From contig JACKQB010000004.1 of the NCBI GenBank assembly GCA_024233115.1, positions 124,001 to 188,000 on the forward strand: a stretch of DNA of 64,000 nt, written 5' to 3'. The notes under the pieces were generated by a model, which had not been told where the DNA came from, did no database searches, and saw nothing but the letters and a program-made list of their open reading frames with translations. Every line of letters begins with the position of its first letter. Position 1 is the first letter of the stretch. The stretch comes from Akkermansiaceae bacterium. GTDB taxonomy: Bacteria > Verrucomicrobiota > Verrucomicrobiia > Verrucomicrobiales > Akkermansiaceae. Below, piece by piece: positions 25,394 to 32,879 of the stretch. The translations under genes were made by a program, and so were the position numbers.

Positions 25394-26857
25394 CTACTCT
25401 GCCGATGGTTCGTAAACAACCCGCATACCAATGGTGGACTTTTCTTTATCGGCAGGTTGATTCATCCGGGCTGCCGGGCGAATCCAATCATAACTGCTGA
25501 TCCAGCCTGAGCCGCGCACAACCTTGTTGTCACTGACAAACCCTTGCGGATCGATTACCGGGCCTTGCGGGTATTTCCCGATACCCGAGCTCGTCCACTC
25601 CTCGACATTACCTAACACATCATACAGGCCCCACGCATTCGCCTTGAGTTGGCCGACAGGATGCGTCTTGTACTTGGCGTTGTCATAGAACCATGCCCGC
25701 TCCGCGATCCATGCTTTACGCTCGGAGGTTTTCATCGGTTTGAAATCGACCGTTTCCCCTGCACGCGCGGCATACTCCCACTCGGCCTCTGTCGGAAGCC
25801 GGTAGTTCTTCCCTTCTTTTTTTGATAGCTGCTGACAGAAATCCTGTGCCTGTTGCCAGGTGATTTTTTCAACCGGCAGATCGTCACCTTTAAAGTTCGA
25901 TGGTGAATCCACACCCATCACGGCCTTCCATTGTGACTGTGTCACTTCTGTGGTGGCGATGTAGTAGGGGCGGGTAATTTTAACCTGATGTTGGGTTTCA
26001 TTATCGTGTCGGTTCGGCTCGTCTTCCGAACTCCCCATCAAAAACTCACCGGGCTTGACGAGGACGAGTTTCATGCCGATTCCGTTAGTGACGGATGCGG
26101 CCAACTTCGATACATCCGCGATGGGACCCGTAGGTTTTTCCATTTCCTTTGGTGGCTCTGGAAAGTCCGCACCCTGGTAATCGGTCGGTTTGGTAAAGAG
26201 CGCAGGATCAGGATTCCCGGGAGTGATACGCGTCGCCACCACAGTGACAGTCGTCCCGTTTTCCAACACAACCATTTTCAATACGCTCCCTTTTTCAACG
26301 GGGATCGACATGGGTAGTGGTGCTGTGGTCCGGTTATTTGGAAACTGAAAATCGTAGCGATGACCGCTGAAGTCAATATCCTCAGCCACCCATATGTGGG
26401 CCACCGCGTCCGGCTTGACGAAGGCGGATTTCAGCACCTTGTATTTTTTCGTCTGATGACCTGCTATCTCAAGTGTTTCATCGGTCGCCTCCAGCTCGGT
26501 CTTAAAATGATGGACCATGAATTTCCGCACCTCCTCCTTGTATGAATCAATATTCGCGGCTCCTCCCAGCGTGCTTGTTTTTTTGTTAGTGTTCAGCATC
26601 AGCGCCGACGTCGATCCATTTTTGATCACAAAACTACCTTCGTTCATACCACCCACCTCGTCCTGGCGGTAAGCGTGCGGGGCGATGTGCACGGTGATTT
26701 TGCCAGGAGCGAGGTCTTTAAACATTTTTTCGCCCGCTCCGCCCATGGCTGATTGCTCAAAGACAATACTCCCCGTAAATGGTTCGGCAACGGAATTGGA
26801 TACCCAGATAAACGGGATGGCTACGACTGATAAAAGGGATAAGTTCCTCATGATCAT
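25394..26857 (-). CDS. Secreted DUF4412-like plus SUMF1/FGE-domain protein
   Basis: A 487-residue exported protein: signal peptide (about 1-24), a beta-rich DUF4412-like segment (about 26-235) and a C-terminal formylglycine-generating-enzyme (SUMF1) fold (about 259-485) with GEFLMGS, ATTEVTQSQWKAVMG, YRLPTEAEWEYAARAG and GLYDVLGNVEEWTS. The region where true FGEs carry the copper-binding cysteines reads VVRGSGWISSYDWIRPAARM, without cysteine, so it should not mature sulfatases; many such SUMF1 domains are ligand-binding scaffolds. The ATG two codons in (26851) is equally possible as the start. It is divergent from the RsmH-type gene (150 bp). Confidence 0.85.
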   Translation of the reverse strand: MIMRNLSLLSVVAIPFIWVSNSVAEPFTGSIVFEQSAMGGAGEKMFKDLAPGKITVHIAPHAYRQDEVGGMNEGSFVIKNGSTSALMLNTNKKTSTLGGAANIDSYKEEVRKFMVHHFKTELEATDETLEIAGHQTKKYKVLKSAFVKPDAVAHIWVAEDIDFSGHRYDFQFPNNRTTAPLPMSIPVEKGSVLKMVVLENGTTVTVVATRITPGNPDPALFTKPTDYQGADFPEPPKEMEKPTGPIADVSKLAASVTNGIGMKLVLVKPGEFLMGSSEDEPNRHDNETQHQVKITRPYYIATTEVTQSQWKAVMGVDSPSNFKGDDLPVEKITWQQAQDFCQQLSKKEGKNYRLPTEAEWEYAARAGETVDFKPMKTSERKAWIAERAWFYDNAKYKTHPVGQLKANAWGLYDVLGNVEEWTSSGIGKYPQGPVIDPQGFVSDNKVVRGSGWISSYDWIRPAARMNQPADKEKSTIGMRVVYEPSAE

Positions 26858-27007
26858 TGCATCATGAAATGAATTGGCCTAAAATTCAAGTTGAAAGCTT
26901 GCTCGCTTGGTTGAATTTCAAGCAGCGTTTAAGCCGCTACTTCATTTCCCGACCCTTCTCCCTCCCATTCCGCTTGCTTCCCTGCGCCCGTCCCTCATGT
27001 TCGGGGC

Positions 27008-28051
27008 ATGACAAGTGAAGAGACTTCGGAACCCCACAAGCGCCGGGTAAGATATAGGGGCAGGAACCCGCGGCGCTTCGAGGACAAATACAAAGAGCTC
27101 AATCCAGAACGCTACGCGGATACTGTGGCCCATGTCCTGGCTGGTGGCAAAACTCCCGCCGGGCAACATGTGCCTATCATGGTGGGCGAAATCATGCAGG
27201 CACTCTCTGTCCAACCGGGTCAACGGGTGGTCGACAGCACGCTCGGATATGGTGGTCACGCCATAGAACTATTAAAAGCCATACAACCCGGCGGTTGCCT
27301 GCTCGGTGTAGACCAGGATCCCATCGAGTTGCCCAAAACCGAGACGCGTCTGCGCTCGGCCGGTTTCCCGGCTGAATCCCTCAAGTGCGAGCGCACCAAC
27401 TTCGTCGCCCTGCGCGCTGTGCTGGCAAAAACCGGCTGGCACGACGGCGCCGATGCCATTCTCGCCGACCTCGGTGTCTCTTCGATGCAGATTGACAACC
27501 CCGCACGCGGGTTCAGCTTCAAGCACCAGGGGCCGCTCGACATGCGTATGAACCCTAACAAAGGGGTGTCAGCCAGTGCCTTGATCAAAAAGCTCAACGA
27601 ACAGGACCTCGCAGACCTATTGCGCGAAAACGCAGATGAGCCCAACGCCTCGCGACTGGCCAGCGCCTTGGCCCATCAGGCATTTGACACCACCGGAGAA
27701 CTCGCCCGTGCCATTGCGCAGGCCCTGCCCCGATCCTACGATGCGGACCGTATCAAACTCAGCCAGCGTCTTGTTTTCCAGGCACTCCGCATCGCGGTCA
27801 ACGATGAATTCAAAGTCCTCGACGGCTGGCTGCGCGAACTCCCCGACTGCTTGAGGCCGGGCGGACGCGTCGCGGTCCTGGCCTTCCACAGCGGCGAGGA
27901 CCGACGGGTGAAAAACGCCTTCAAAGAGGGGCTCGCAAGCGGGGCCTATAGTGCCATCAGCGACAATGTCATTCGCGCCTCACACAGCGAGAAATACGAC
28001 AATCCAAGGGCTAGCTCCGCCAAGCTGCGCTGGGCAGTAAAAACACCATAG
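27008..28051 (+). CDS. rsmH: RsmH-type 16S rRNA m4C methyltransferase
   Basis: A 347-residue MraW/RsmH protein, which N4-methylates C1402 of 16S rRNA. Family blocks are HVPIMVGEIMQAL, the SAM loop DSTLGYGGHA, LGVDQDP, ADLGVSSMQIDNPARGFSF with GPLDMRM, and the C-terminal LAFHSGEDRRVKNAF and NPRASSAKLRWAV. It differs from the classical enzyme by a 50-residue basic N-terminal extension (RRVRYRGRNPRRFEDKYKEL) and HSGED in place of HSLED. It is not beside the usual mraZ, ftsL or mur genes. It may therefore be the second RsmH-like paralogue known in some phyla and not the main dcw-linked copy. Complete, with no visible Shine-Dalgarno sequence. Confidence 0.9.
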   Translation: MTSEETSEPHKRRVRYRGRNPRRFEDKYKELNPERYADTVAHVLAGGKTPAGQHVPIMVGEIMQALSVQPGQRVVDSTLGYGGHAIELLKAIQPGGCLLGVDQDPIELPKTETRLRSAGFPAESLKCERTNFVALRAVLAKTGWHDGADAILADLGVSSMQIDNPARGFSFKHQGPLDMRMNPNKGVSASALIKKLNEQDLADLLRENADEPNASRLASALAHQAFDTTGELARAIAQALPRSYDADRIKLSQRLVFQALRIAVNDEFKVLDGWLRELPDCLRPGGRVAVLAFHSGEDRRVKNAFKEGLASGAYSAISDNVIRASHSEKYDNPRASSAKLRWAVKTP

Positions 28052-28135
28052 CGCCAGACCCCAACATGGCGACGCTTTGTCGGCGCAATCTATTCCAGGT
28101 TCAGGAGCACCCCATGCCCGCGTTCCAAATAAATA

Positions 28136-28164
28136 TTTACTTAACATATTGATTCGCATAACAT
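28136..28164 (+). promoter_or_regulatory. Candidate promoter for the PIG-L-like/GT4 pair
   Basis: TTTACT, a 17-bp spacer and TAACAT, in an AT-rich stretch, with the -10 ending 24 bp before the ATG at 28188. This spacing supports 28188 as the start over the open frame further upstream. Confidence 0.4.
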
Positions 28165-28187
28165 CAATCCTTGCACGTTATCACAGA

Positions 28188-28961
28188 ATGAATAAATACA
28201 TGATTCTTGGACATCCAGGGCATGAGTTGAGAGCCTACCGCTGGATGGAAATACACCGACCCGAGGTCTTTGTGCTCACCAATGGCTCAGGGTCCTTGAG
28301 TGAAGGGCGTATCGAATCCACGGATAAGGTGGTTGTCAATGCCGATGCCAGCCAAGGAAGTTTCTTTGGCAAAATGCAAGACGGGGACTTCTATCATGAT
28401 CTGTTAGCGATGGATGCCACTCGATTTACCGCAGCTTTGGTGGATATCTATCAATCAGTCTCCGCAGCTGGCCCTCGCGAGTTAACCATTGTTGGTGATT
28501 CAATCGAAGGTTATAACACCGCACATGACATGACACGCTACATGATCAACATTCTCTGTGCACGGCTGCGCGCGGAAGAATATGTTGTCGATAATTTTTC
28601 GTTTAACCTGGTGGACAACCCGGCTGAGACTGCATTACTCGCGAAGGATCATGATCAGATCATCCACTTGGATGATCATGATTTTCAAAGAAAGCTTGCG
28701 GCGGCACACAATTATCCCGAACTTGCCGAGGAGGTGGAAATGGCTATTGCACACGCTGGCGCCGATGCCTTTAAAACTGAGGTATTACTATATCAGAATG
28801 CCTCATCACCGGAAATCCCTGCACCCCAAGAACCTGTCTATTATGAAACCTATGGGCGCAAGCGTGTCGCAGAAGGTAAGTATGCAGACCTGATTCTATT
28901 TTCAACACACGTACTTCCATTCGCGAAAGCGTGCCGTGAACAATTCCATGCATCTTGCTAA
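28188..28961 (+). CDS. PIG-L-like (GlcNAc deacetylase-like) protein
   Basis: A 257-residue cytoplasmic protein. Its opening, MNKYMILGHPGHELRAYRW, and FVLTNGSGSLSEGR after it resemble the start of PIG-L/LmbE family deacetylases (HPDDE motif and the following strand), but the zinc-binding Asp-Asp pair is replaced by Gly-His, so activity is doubtful. The rest (VGDSIEGYNTAHDMTRYMIN, LDDHDFQRKLAAA) is only weakly family-like. It is followed after 13 bp by the GT4 glycosyltransferase and both have more A/T-ending codons than the flanking genes, suggesting one operon and possibly a transferred glycan-synthesis fragment. Confidence 0.6.
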   Translation: MNKYMILGHPGHELRAYRWMEIHRPEVFVLTNGSGSLSEGRIESTDKVVVNADASQGSFFGKMQDGDFYHDLLAMDATRFTAALVDIYQSVSAAGPRELTIVGDSIEGYNTAHDMTRYMINILCARLRAEEYVVDNFSFNLVDNPAETALLAKDHDQIIHLDDHDFQRKLAAAHNYPELAEEVEMAIAHAGADAFKTEVLLYQNASSPEIPAPQEPVYYETYGRKRVAEGKYADLILFSTHVLPFAKACREQFHASC

Positions 28962-28974
28962 CAGACTGAGCCGC

Positions 28975-30111
28975 ATGCGAATTTTGATTACCAATGGCGC
29001 CTTAAGCCGCCGCTCCGGCACAGAACGATATGCCGTTGAACTGGCCGAGGGCTTGCGCAAGCGCGGCCATGAGGTGCTGCTTTTCAGTCCATGCCTCGGC
29101 AATACAGCAGCAGAACTACAAGCTGACGGGTTTACGGTCACGGACGACCTTGCCTCCATTTTGGAAACTCCGGACATGATCCATGGTCAGCACGTCGTGG
29201 TGTCTTTGCGTGCAGCTTGCGCCTTTCCTGAAGCTCCGTTGTTATATGTTTGCCATGATGGCCTCAGTCGTGCAGACGAGCCAACACCTGGGTATATGAC
29301 AGATGCCTACGCGGCCGTAGACCGGTTCACAGCCAGGAGAATCACCAATACCACGGGAGTGGGCAGAGAAGCCGTGCACCTGCTTGGAAATGTTGTTGAT
29401 GTGGATCGATTCCAGCAACGCAGCACCTTTGCAGATACCCCACGCAAGGCGTTGATCTATTCCGGCTCGATCCGCACGGATGCACATTTCCAACTCATCC
29501 GGAAAGTATGCATAGAACTTGGTCTCGAATTACATGAAGCCGGTGAACGAGCCGATGGGTTTTTTGATCAACCGGAAGAACATTTACATGAGTATGATAT
29601 TATTTTCTGCAAGGCTCGTTGTGCGATGGAGGCGATGGCTTCAGGTGCTTATGTCATTCTAATCGGCGACAATGGAATGGGTGAGGAAGTCGATTTGCAG
29701 AATATCGAGGAGTTACGTCACTTGAACTTTGGCCGTGAAGCACTCTGCCTTCCTCATTCCGAGGAATTTTTGCGCAAGCGCATCACCTCCTATGATGCCG
29801 GGATTTCCAAGCAGGTTTCCGACTGGGTAAGGCAAAACCTGACACCTGATGCATGGCTGGACAAAGTTGAGAGCACCTACCAAACCGTAGTGGCCAAACC
29901 ATCAATTAGACTGGGCATTCGAAACTTCCCCGAAGGATCCCCGACTGAATTTCGAGGGTGGAAACTTCAATTCCATGGGAAATCGCATCAGATGGAATGT
30001 GTGAAAATGAAGGGCACCCAAGTCAAACTCTCAAAAATCCTCCGTGAATGCAACCGCATCTGGCATCAGATGAAATCCAGTATGGGAAAGATAAGTGAGC
30101 GTTCGAAGTAG
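28975..30111 (+). CDS. GT4-like glycosyltransferase
   Basis: A 378-residue protein. Its N-terminus RILITNGALSRRSGTERYAVELAEGLRKRGHEVLLFSP is the typical GT-B opening (glycine-rich loop, then the acceptor-domain helix) of family 4 glycosyltransferases. The C-terminal donor-domain part is less standard, with KARCAMEAMASGAYVILIGDNGMGE, which resembles the EX7E loop region with Glu replaced in part. The ATG at 28975 is preferred; a GTG at 28936 would overlap the upstream gene. The basic C-terminal 60 residues are of unknown function. It would transfer an activated sugar onto a cell-surface glycan in the cytoplasm; acceptor unknown. Confidence 0.75.
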   Translation: MRILITNGALSRRSGTERYAVELAEGLRKRGHEVLLFSPCLGNTAAELQADGFTVTDDLASILETPDMIHGQHVVVSLRAACAFPEAPLLYVCHDGLSRADEPTPGYMTDAYAAVDRFTARRITNTTGVGREAVHLLGNVVDVDRFQQRSTFADTPRKALIYSGSIRTDAHFQLIRKVCIELGLELHEAGERADGFFDQPEEHLHEYDIIFCKARCAMEAMASGAYVILIGDNGMGEEVDLQNIEELRHLNFGREALCLPHSEEFLRKRITSYDAGISKQVSDWVRQNLTPDAWLDKVESTYQTVVAKPSIRLGIRNFPEGSPTEFRGWKLQFHGKSHQMECVKMKGTQVKLSKILRECNRIWHQMKSSMGKISERSK

Positions 30112-30124
30112 GCGGTATCATCTG

Positions 30125-30222
30125 TCGCTCGTGATTTTCCCTACGATCTACGCAACTGGTTGAGCTACACCTTGAGTGAATAAAAAGAATCATGTAAATC
30201 ACCATCGTTTTATGGATTGCAA
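30125..30222 (-). pseudogene. Decayed copy of the small membrane protein at 18183-18371
   Basis: On the minus strand, the sequence aligns with the membrane-helix part of the 62-residue gene: TTACATGATTCTTTTTATTC corresponds to its ATTCATTACATCCTGCTCCT, and after a gap of about 12 bp both read GGTGTA, then AACCAGTTGCGT. The copy has a stop (TAG) where the other has Tyr, a second stop six codons on, and a frame change. It lies in the 341-bp gap after the GT4 gene; the rest of that gap holds nothing I can identify. Confidence 0.45.
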
Positions 30223-30452
30223 TCTACATGGTAGGTTGCTCCAGTCATGTATCCAACCCACGCAGCGAGTGCACAGCAGGTAAAGAGGTGTAAATATACC
30301 TGATCCTCTGTTTGCCGGGATAAACACAGTTGTTCGCAGCGGCTCCTTGTAGCATCAGTCAAGCTGGTGGGTTGATACAGAACTACAAAATATAACTCGC
30401 TCATCACAACATATCATCGCTAGGGTATGGACTGGTAAGGATACGCATTGAC

Positions 30453-31610
30453 ATGAAAATCCAGATTATATCGCTACTCCTGTTTGGTGTCCATCCGCTG
30501 ACACAGGCGGAGACACTCAAGTGGAATGTCCGTGCCCAATACGGCATGACCGCCGGTGGTATCGGACAGGCGGTGAAGGATGCCAAAAGCCACTTCAACA
30601 AATCACCCAATGATGTGATTATGCTGGAGTTCGACAAAGGGACGTTTTCATTGGAAGACAACAGCGACAGCATGGGTACCATTGATCTGAGCGGGGTCAA
30701 GCCCGGCCCGGAAGGGCGCCTCGTTTTTCAGGGCAAGGGTATGGATGAAACCGTGTTGGTCTTCGGTGATAACAAACATGCCATTTTTGGACGGGACGTG
30801 TACCGCGTCACCTTCGCCGACATGCATATGACCCGAAAGAATTACACCGTCAGTCAAGGGCTCGTCATCGAAACCTCACCCGGAAAAGTGATGCTTGAGA
30901 TCCAGAGGGGATTTCCAACCCCCGCGATGATCTTTAATCCCCAAAGCGATCAGGGACGTTATCTGAGGCGTTACACTAACAGCAGGAACGACCCCCATTT
31001 GATCGAGGCAGACAACCACCAGATTCCCTGGGTCCGCGCGAGGCATCTCCGGGGCCGGCTGTGGGAGATCGAGTTCAAGAGGAAGAGTCATGTGGCGAAC
31101 TATCCCAAAGGCGCATTGATTGGCATCAAGTCAAAACACGGCGGGCAGACATACTGGCTTTCCAAGGGCTCGGATTTTATTTTCAATTCCGTCAAATGGA
31201 CACAAAAGACGCGTGGCGTATTCCGAGGCGGCTTCCAGAAAGTGCAAATCCTGCATTGCGTGACAGACCGGTCGCCGCCGATCAACGGTCAGACGCCCTG
31301 TCTGGCGGCCCCCGGCGGTGGCCCACAGATCGGGCAACCAAACGATCCGACCTCATCAGGCCACCTTGTGAACCAATGCCGGTTTATCGCATCAGGGGAT
31401 GATGCCGTCGCGTTCTTTAATTCCACCGGTATCATCCGCGGCTGCTATATCCGCGATGCCTTTTGTCGTGGTATCCTTGTTGCGAACGGACCCGCTACCG
31501 TGTTGGAAAAAAACACCCTCATCCGCTGTCCGGTGCAGAATAGCAAGGATCACCGTTTCCATGAAAAGGCGGTCTGGCTTAACAACAATGATAAGAGTCG
31601 CGGCAAATAG
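30453..31610 (+). CDS. Secreted right-handed beta-helix protein
   Basis: A 385-residue protein with a short signal peptide (KIQIISLLLFGVHPLTQAE). Repeated short strands with N/D-G turns and a C-terminal run CRFIASGDDAVAFFNSTGIIRGCYI, followed by FCRGILVANG, fit a parallel beta-helix as in polysaccharide lyases and GH28/GH-like enzymes. No catalytic set can be named from sequence alone. An AAGGA 13 bases before the ATG may help translation. The exported D-2-hydroxyacid dehydrogenase starts 57 bp after the stop, and another beta-helix protein follows, so the three may form a unit for processing an acidic glycan. Confidence 0.7.
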   Translation: MKIQIISLLLFGVHPLTQAETLKWNVRAQYGMTAGGIGQAVKDAKSHFNKSPNDVIMLEFDKGTFSLEDNSDSMGTIDLSGVKPGPEGRLVFQGKGMDETVLVFGDNKHAIFGRDVYRVTFADMHMTRKNYTVSQGLVIETSPGKVMLEIQRGFPTPAMIFNPQSDQGRYLRRYTNSRNDPHLIEADNHQIPWVRARHLRGRLWEIEFKRKSHVANYPKGALIGIKSKHGGQTYWLSKGSDFIFNSVKWTQKTRGVFRGGFQKVQILHCVTDRSPPINGQTPCLAAPGGGPQIGQPNDPTSSGHLVNQCRFIASGDDAVAFFNSTGIIRGCYIRDAFCRGILVANGPATVLEKNTLIRCPVQNSKDHRFHEKAVWLNNNDKSRGK

Positions 31611-31667
31611 CTTGACCTCCATACCACTGCCATGACACCCATGATACAACAACCACTCATCCATTTT

Positions 31668-32780
31668 ATGAAAATCCCCCTACTCACTACCGTCCTGCTC
31701 ACCCTCTGTCCCCTCACCCAGGCTGGACCGGCAGGTGCAGTTGATTCCAAGGCGCTCGCTGAAGAGGTGGGCTCGCTGCGTAATGCCAAGGTTGCCATCA
31801 AGCTATCCGATCCAAAAACGCAACTGACCTTTTTCAGCAGCGGTATATCCAAACAAGATCATGAGGCGCTCAAACGTGTCGTGCCCAATCTCAGGATTGT
31901 GTCCGGACTATCCCCAAAAGAGGCGCTGGCCCGTGCCAGCGAGGCCCACGGAATTGACGCCGCTTATGCCAGCCCCGCGTTTTTTCAAAAAGCACCCAAG
32001 CTCGCCTGGGTCCAGGTCATGAGTGCCGGTGTCGACCGATACCTCGGCATCGACCCATTGATGAAAAACGACTCCATCGTACTCACGAACTGTCGTGGTG
32101 TTCACGGGCCAGCCATTGCCGACCACGCCATGGGCATGCTTCTAACAATCACTCGCAACCTGCGGGAGTATGGGAATCGCCAGGATGACGGCACCTGGTC
32201 GCGGGGCAACACCAAGACCCAATCTGTCGCCCTGCAGGGAAAGACCATGCTGGTCATTGGGCTCGGTGGCATTGGGACGGAAATCGCCCAGCGCGCACAC
32301 GGATTCGGCATGCGGGTGATTGGCACACGTCGAAGCGATACACCGTCGCCCGGCTACATCGCCAAGGTTGGCAAACCTAACGACCTTCTCAAGATGCTGC
32401 CCGAGGCCGACGTCGTTGTTATTGCCGTGCCCCTCACACCTGAGACAAAACACATGATCAACAAGGCCGCCATAAGCGCGATGAAGCCCGGCAGTTACCT
32501 GGTCAACATCGCGCGTGGAAAAATTGTCGACACCGAAGCTTTGGTGGCGGCACTGAAATCAGGCAAGCTGGCCGGTGCCTGCCTGGACGTCACCGACCCC
32601 GAACCGTTGCCCGGCAATCACGCCCTCTGGACGATGCCCAACGTCGTTATCACCCCCCACGTGGCCGGACAATCCGAGATCACCAGCGAACGACGTAATG
32701 CCCTCCTACGCGAAAACCTCAGACGGTTCGCCGCCGGCGAGCCCCTGCTCAATGTGGTTGATAAAAGGCTGGGGTACTAA
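31668..32780 (+). CDS. D-2-hydroxyacid dehydrogenase with a signal peptide
   Basis: An NAD-dependent D-isomer-specific 2-hydroxyacid dehydrogenase preceded by an apparent export signal (KIPLLTTVLLTLCPLTQAG). Numbered from a possible upstream ATG at 31632 (12 residues longer), the Rossmann loop is VIGLGGIG (208-215), the catalytic Arg is Arg295 in VNIARG, Glu324 lies in DPEPLPGN and His343 in ITPHVAGQ, so all catalytic residues are present. The family is normally cytoplasmic; export of an NAD enzyme would require tightly held cofactor or another arrangement. Substrate unknown (glyoxylate, hydroxypyruvate or sugar acid type). It is flanked by two beta-helix genes. Confidence 0.85.
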   Translation: MKIPLLTTVLLTLCPLTQAGPAGAVDSKALAEEVGSLRNAKVAIKLSDPKTQLTFFSSGISKQDHEALKRVVPNLRIVSGLSPKEALARASEAHGIDAAYASPAFFQKAPKLAWVQVMSAGVDRYLGIDPLMKNDSIVLTNCRGVHGPAIADHAMGMLLTITRNLREYGNRQDDGTWSRGNTKTQSVALQGKTMLVIGLGGIGTEIAQRAHGFGMRVIGTRRSDTPSPGYIAKVGKPNDLLKMLPEADVVVIAVPLTPETKHMINKAAISAMKPGSYLVNIARGKIVDTEALVAALKSGKLAGACLDVTDPEPLPGNHALWTMPNVVITPHVAGQSEITSERRNALLRENLRRFAAGEPLLNVVDKRLGY

Positions 32781-32879
32781 AGCCCAATAGTTCATAAAAA
32801 GCCCACCCCATGTAGCGGCATTCACAACTCACTGGATAAAACTCATTTTCCATTTTATTCCCACGATCTCTCCAACATA

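Noticed and set aside
26858..27007. Possible inverted repeat TTCAAGTTGAAAGCTTGC with TTGAATTTCAAGCA
   Set aside because: The arms do not pair well when aligned; kept only as an AT-richer promoter region.
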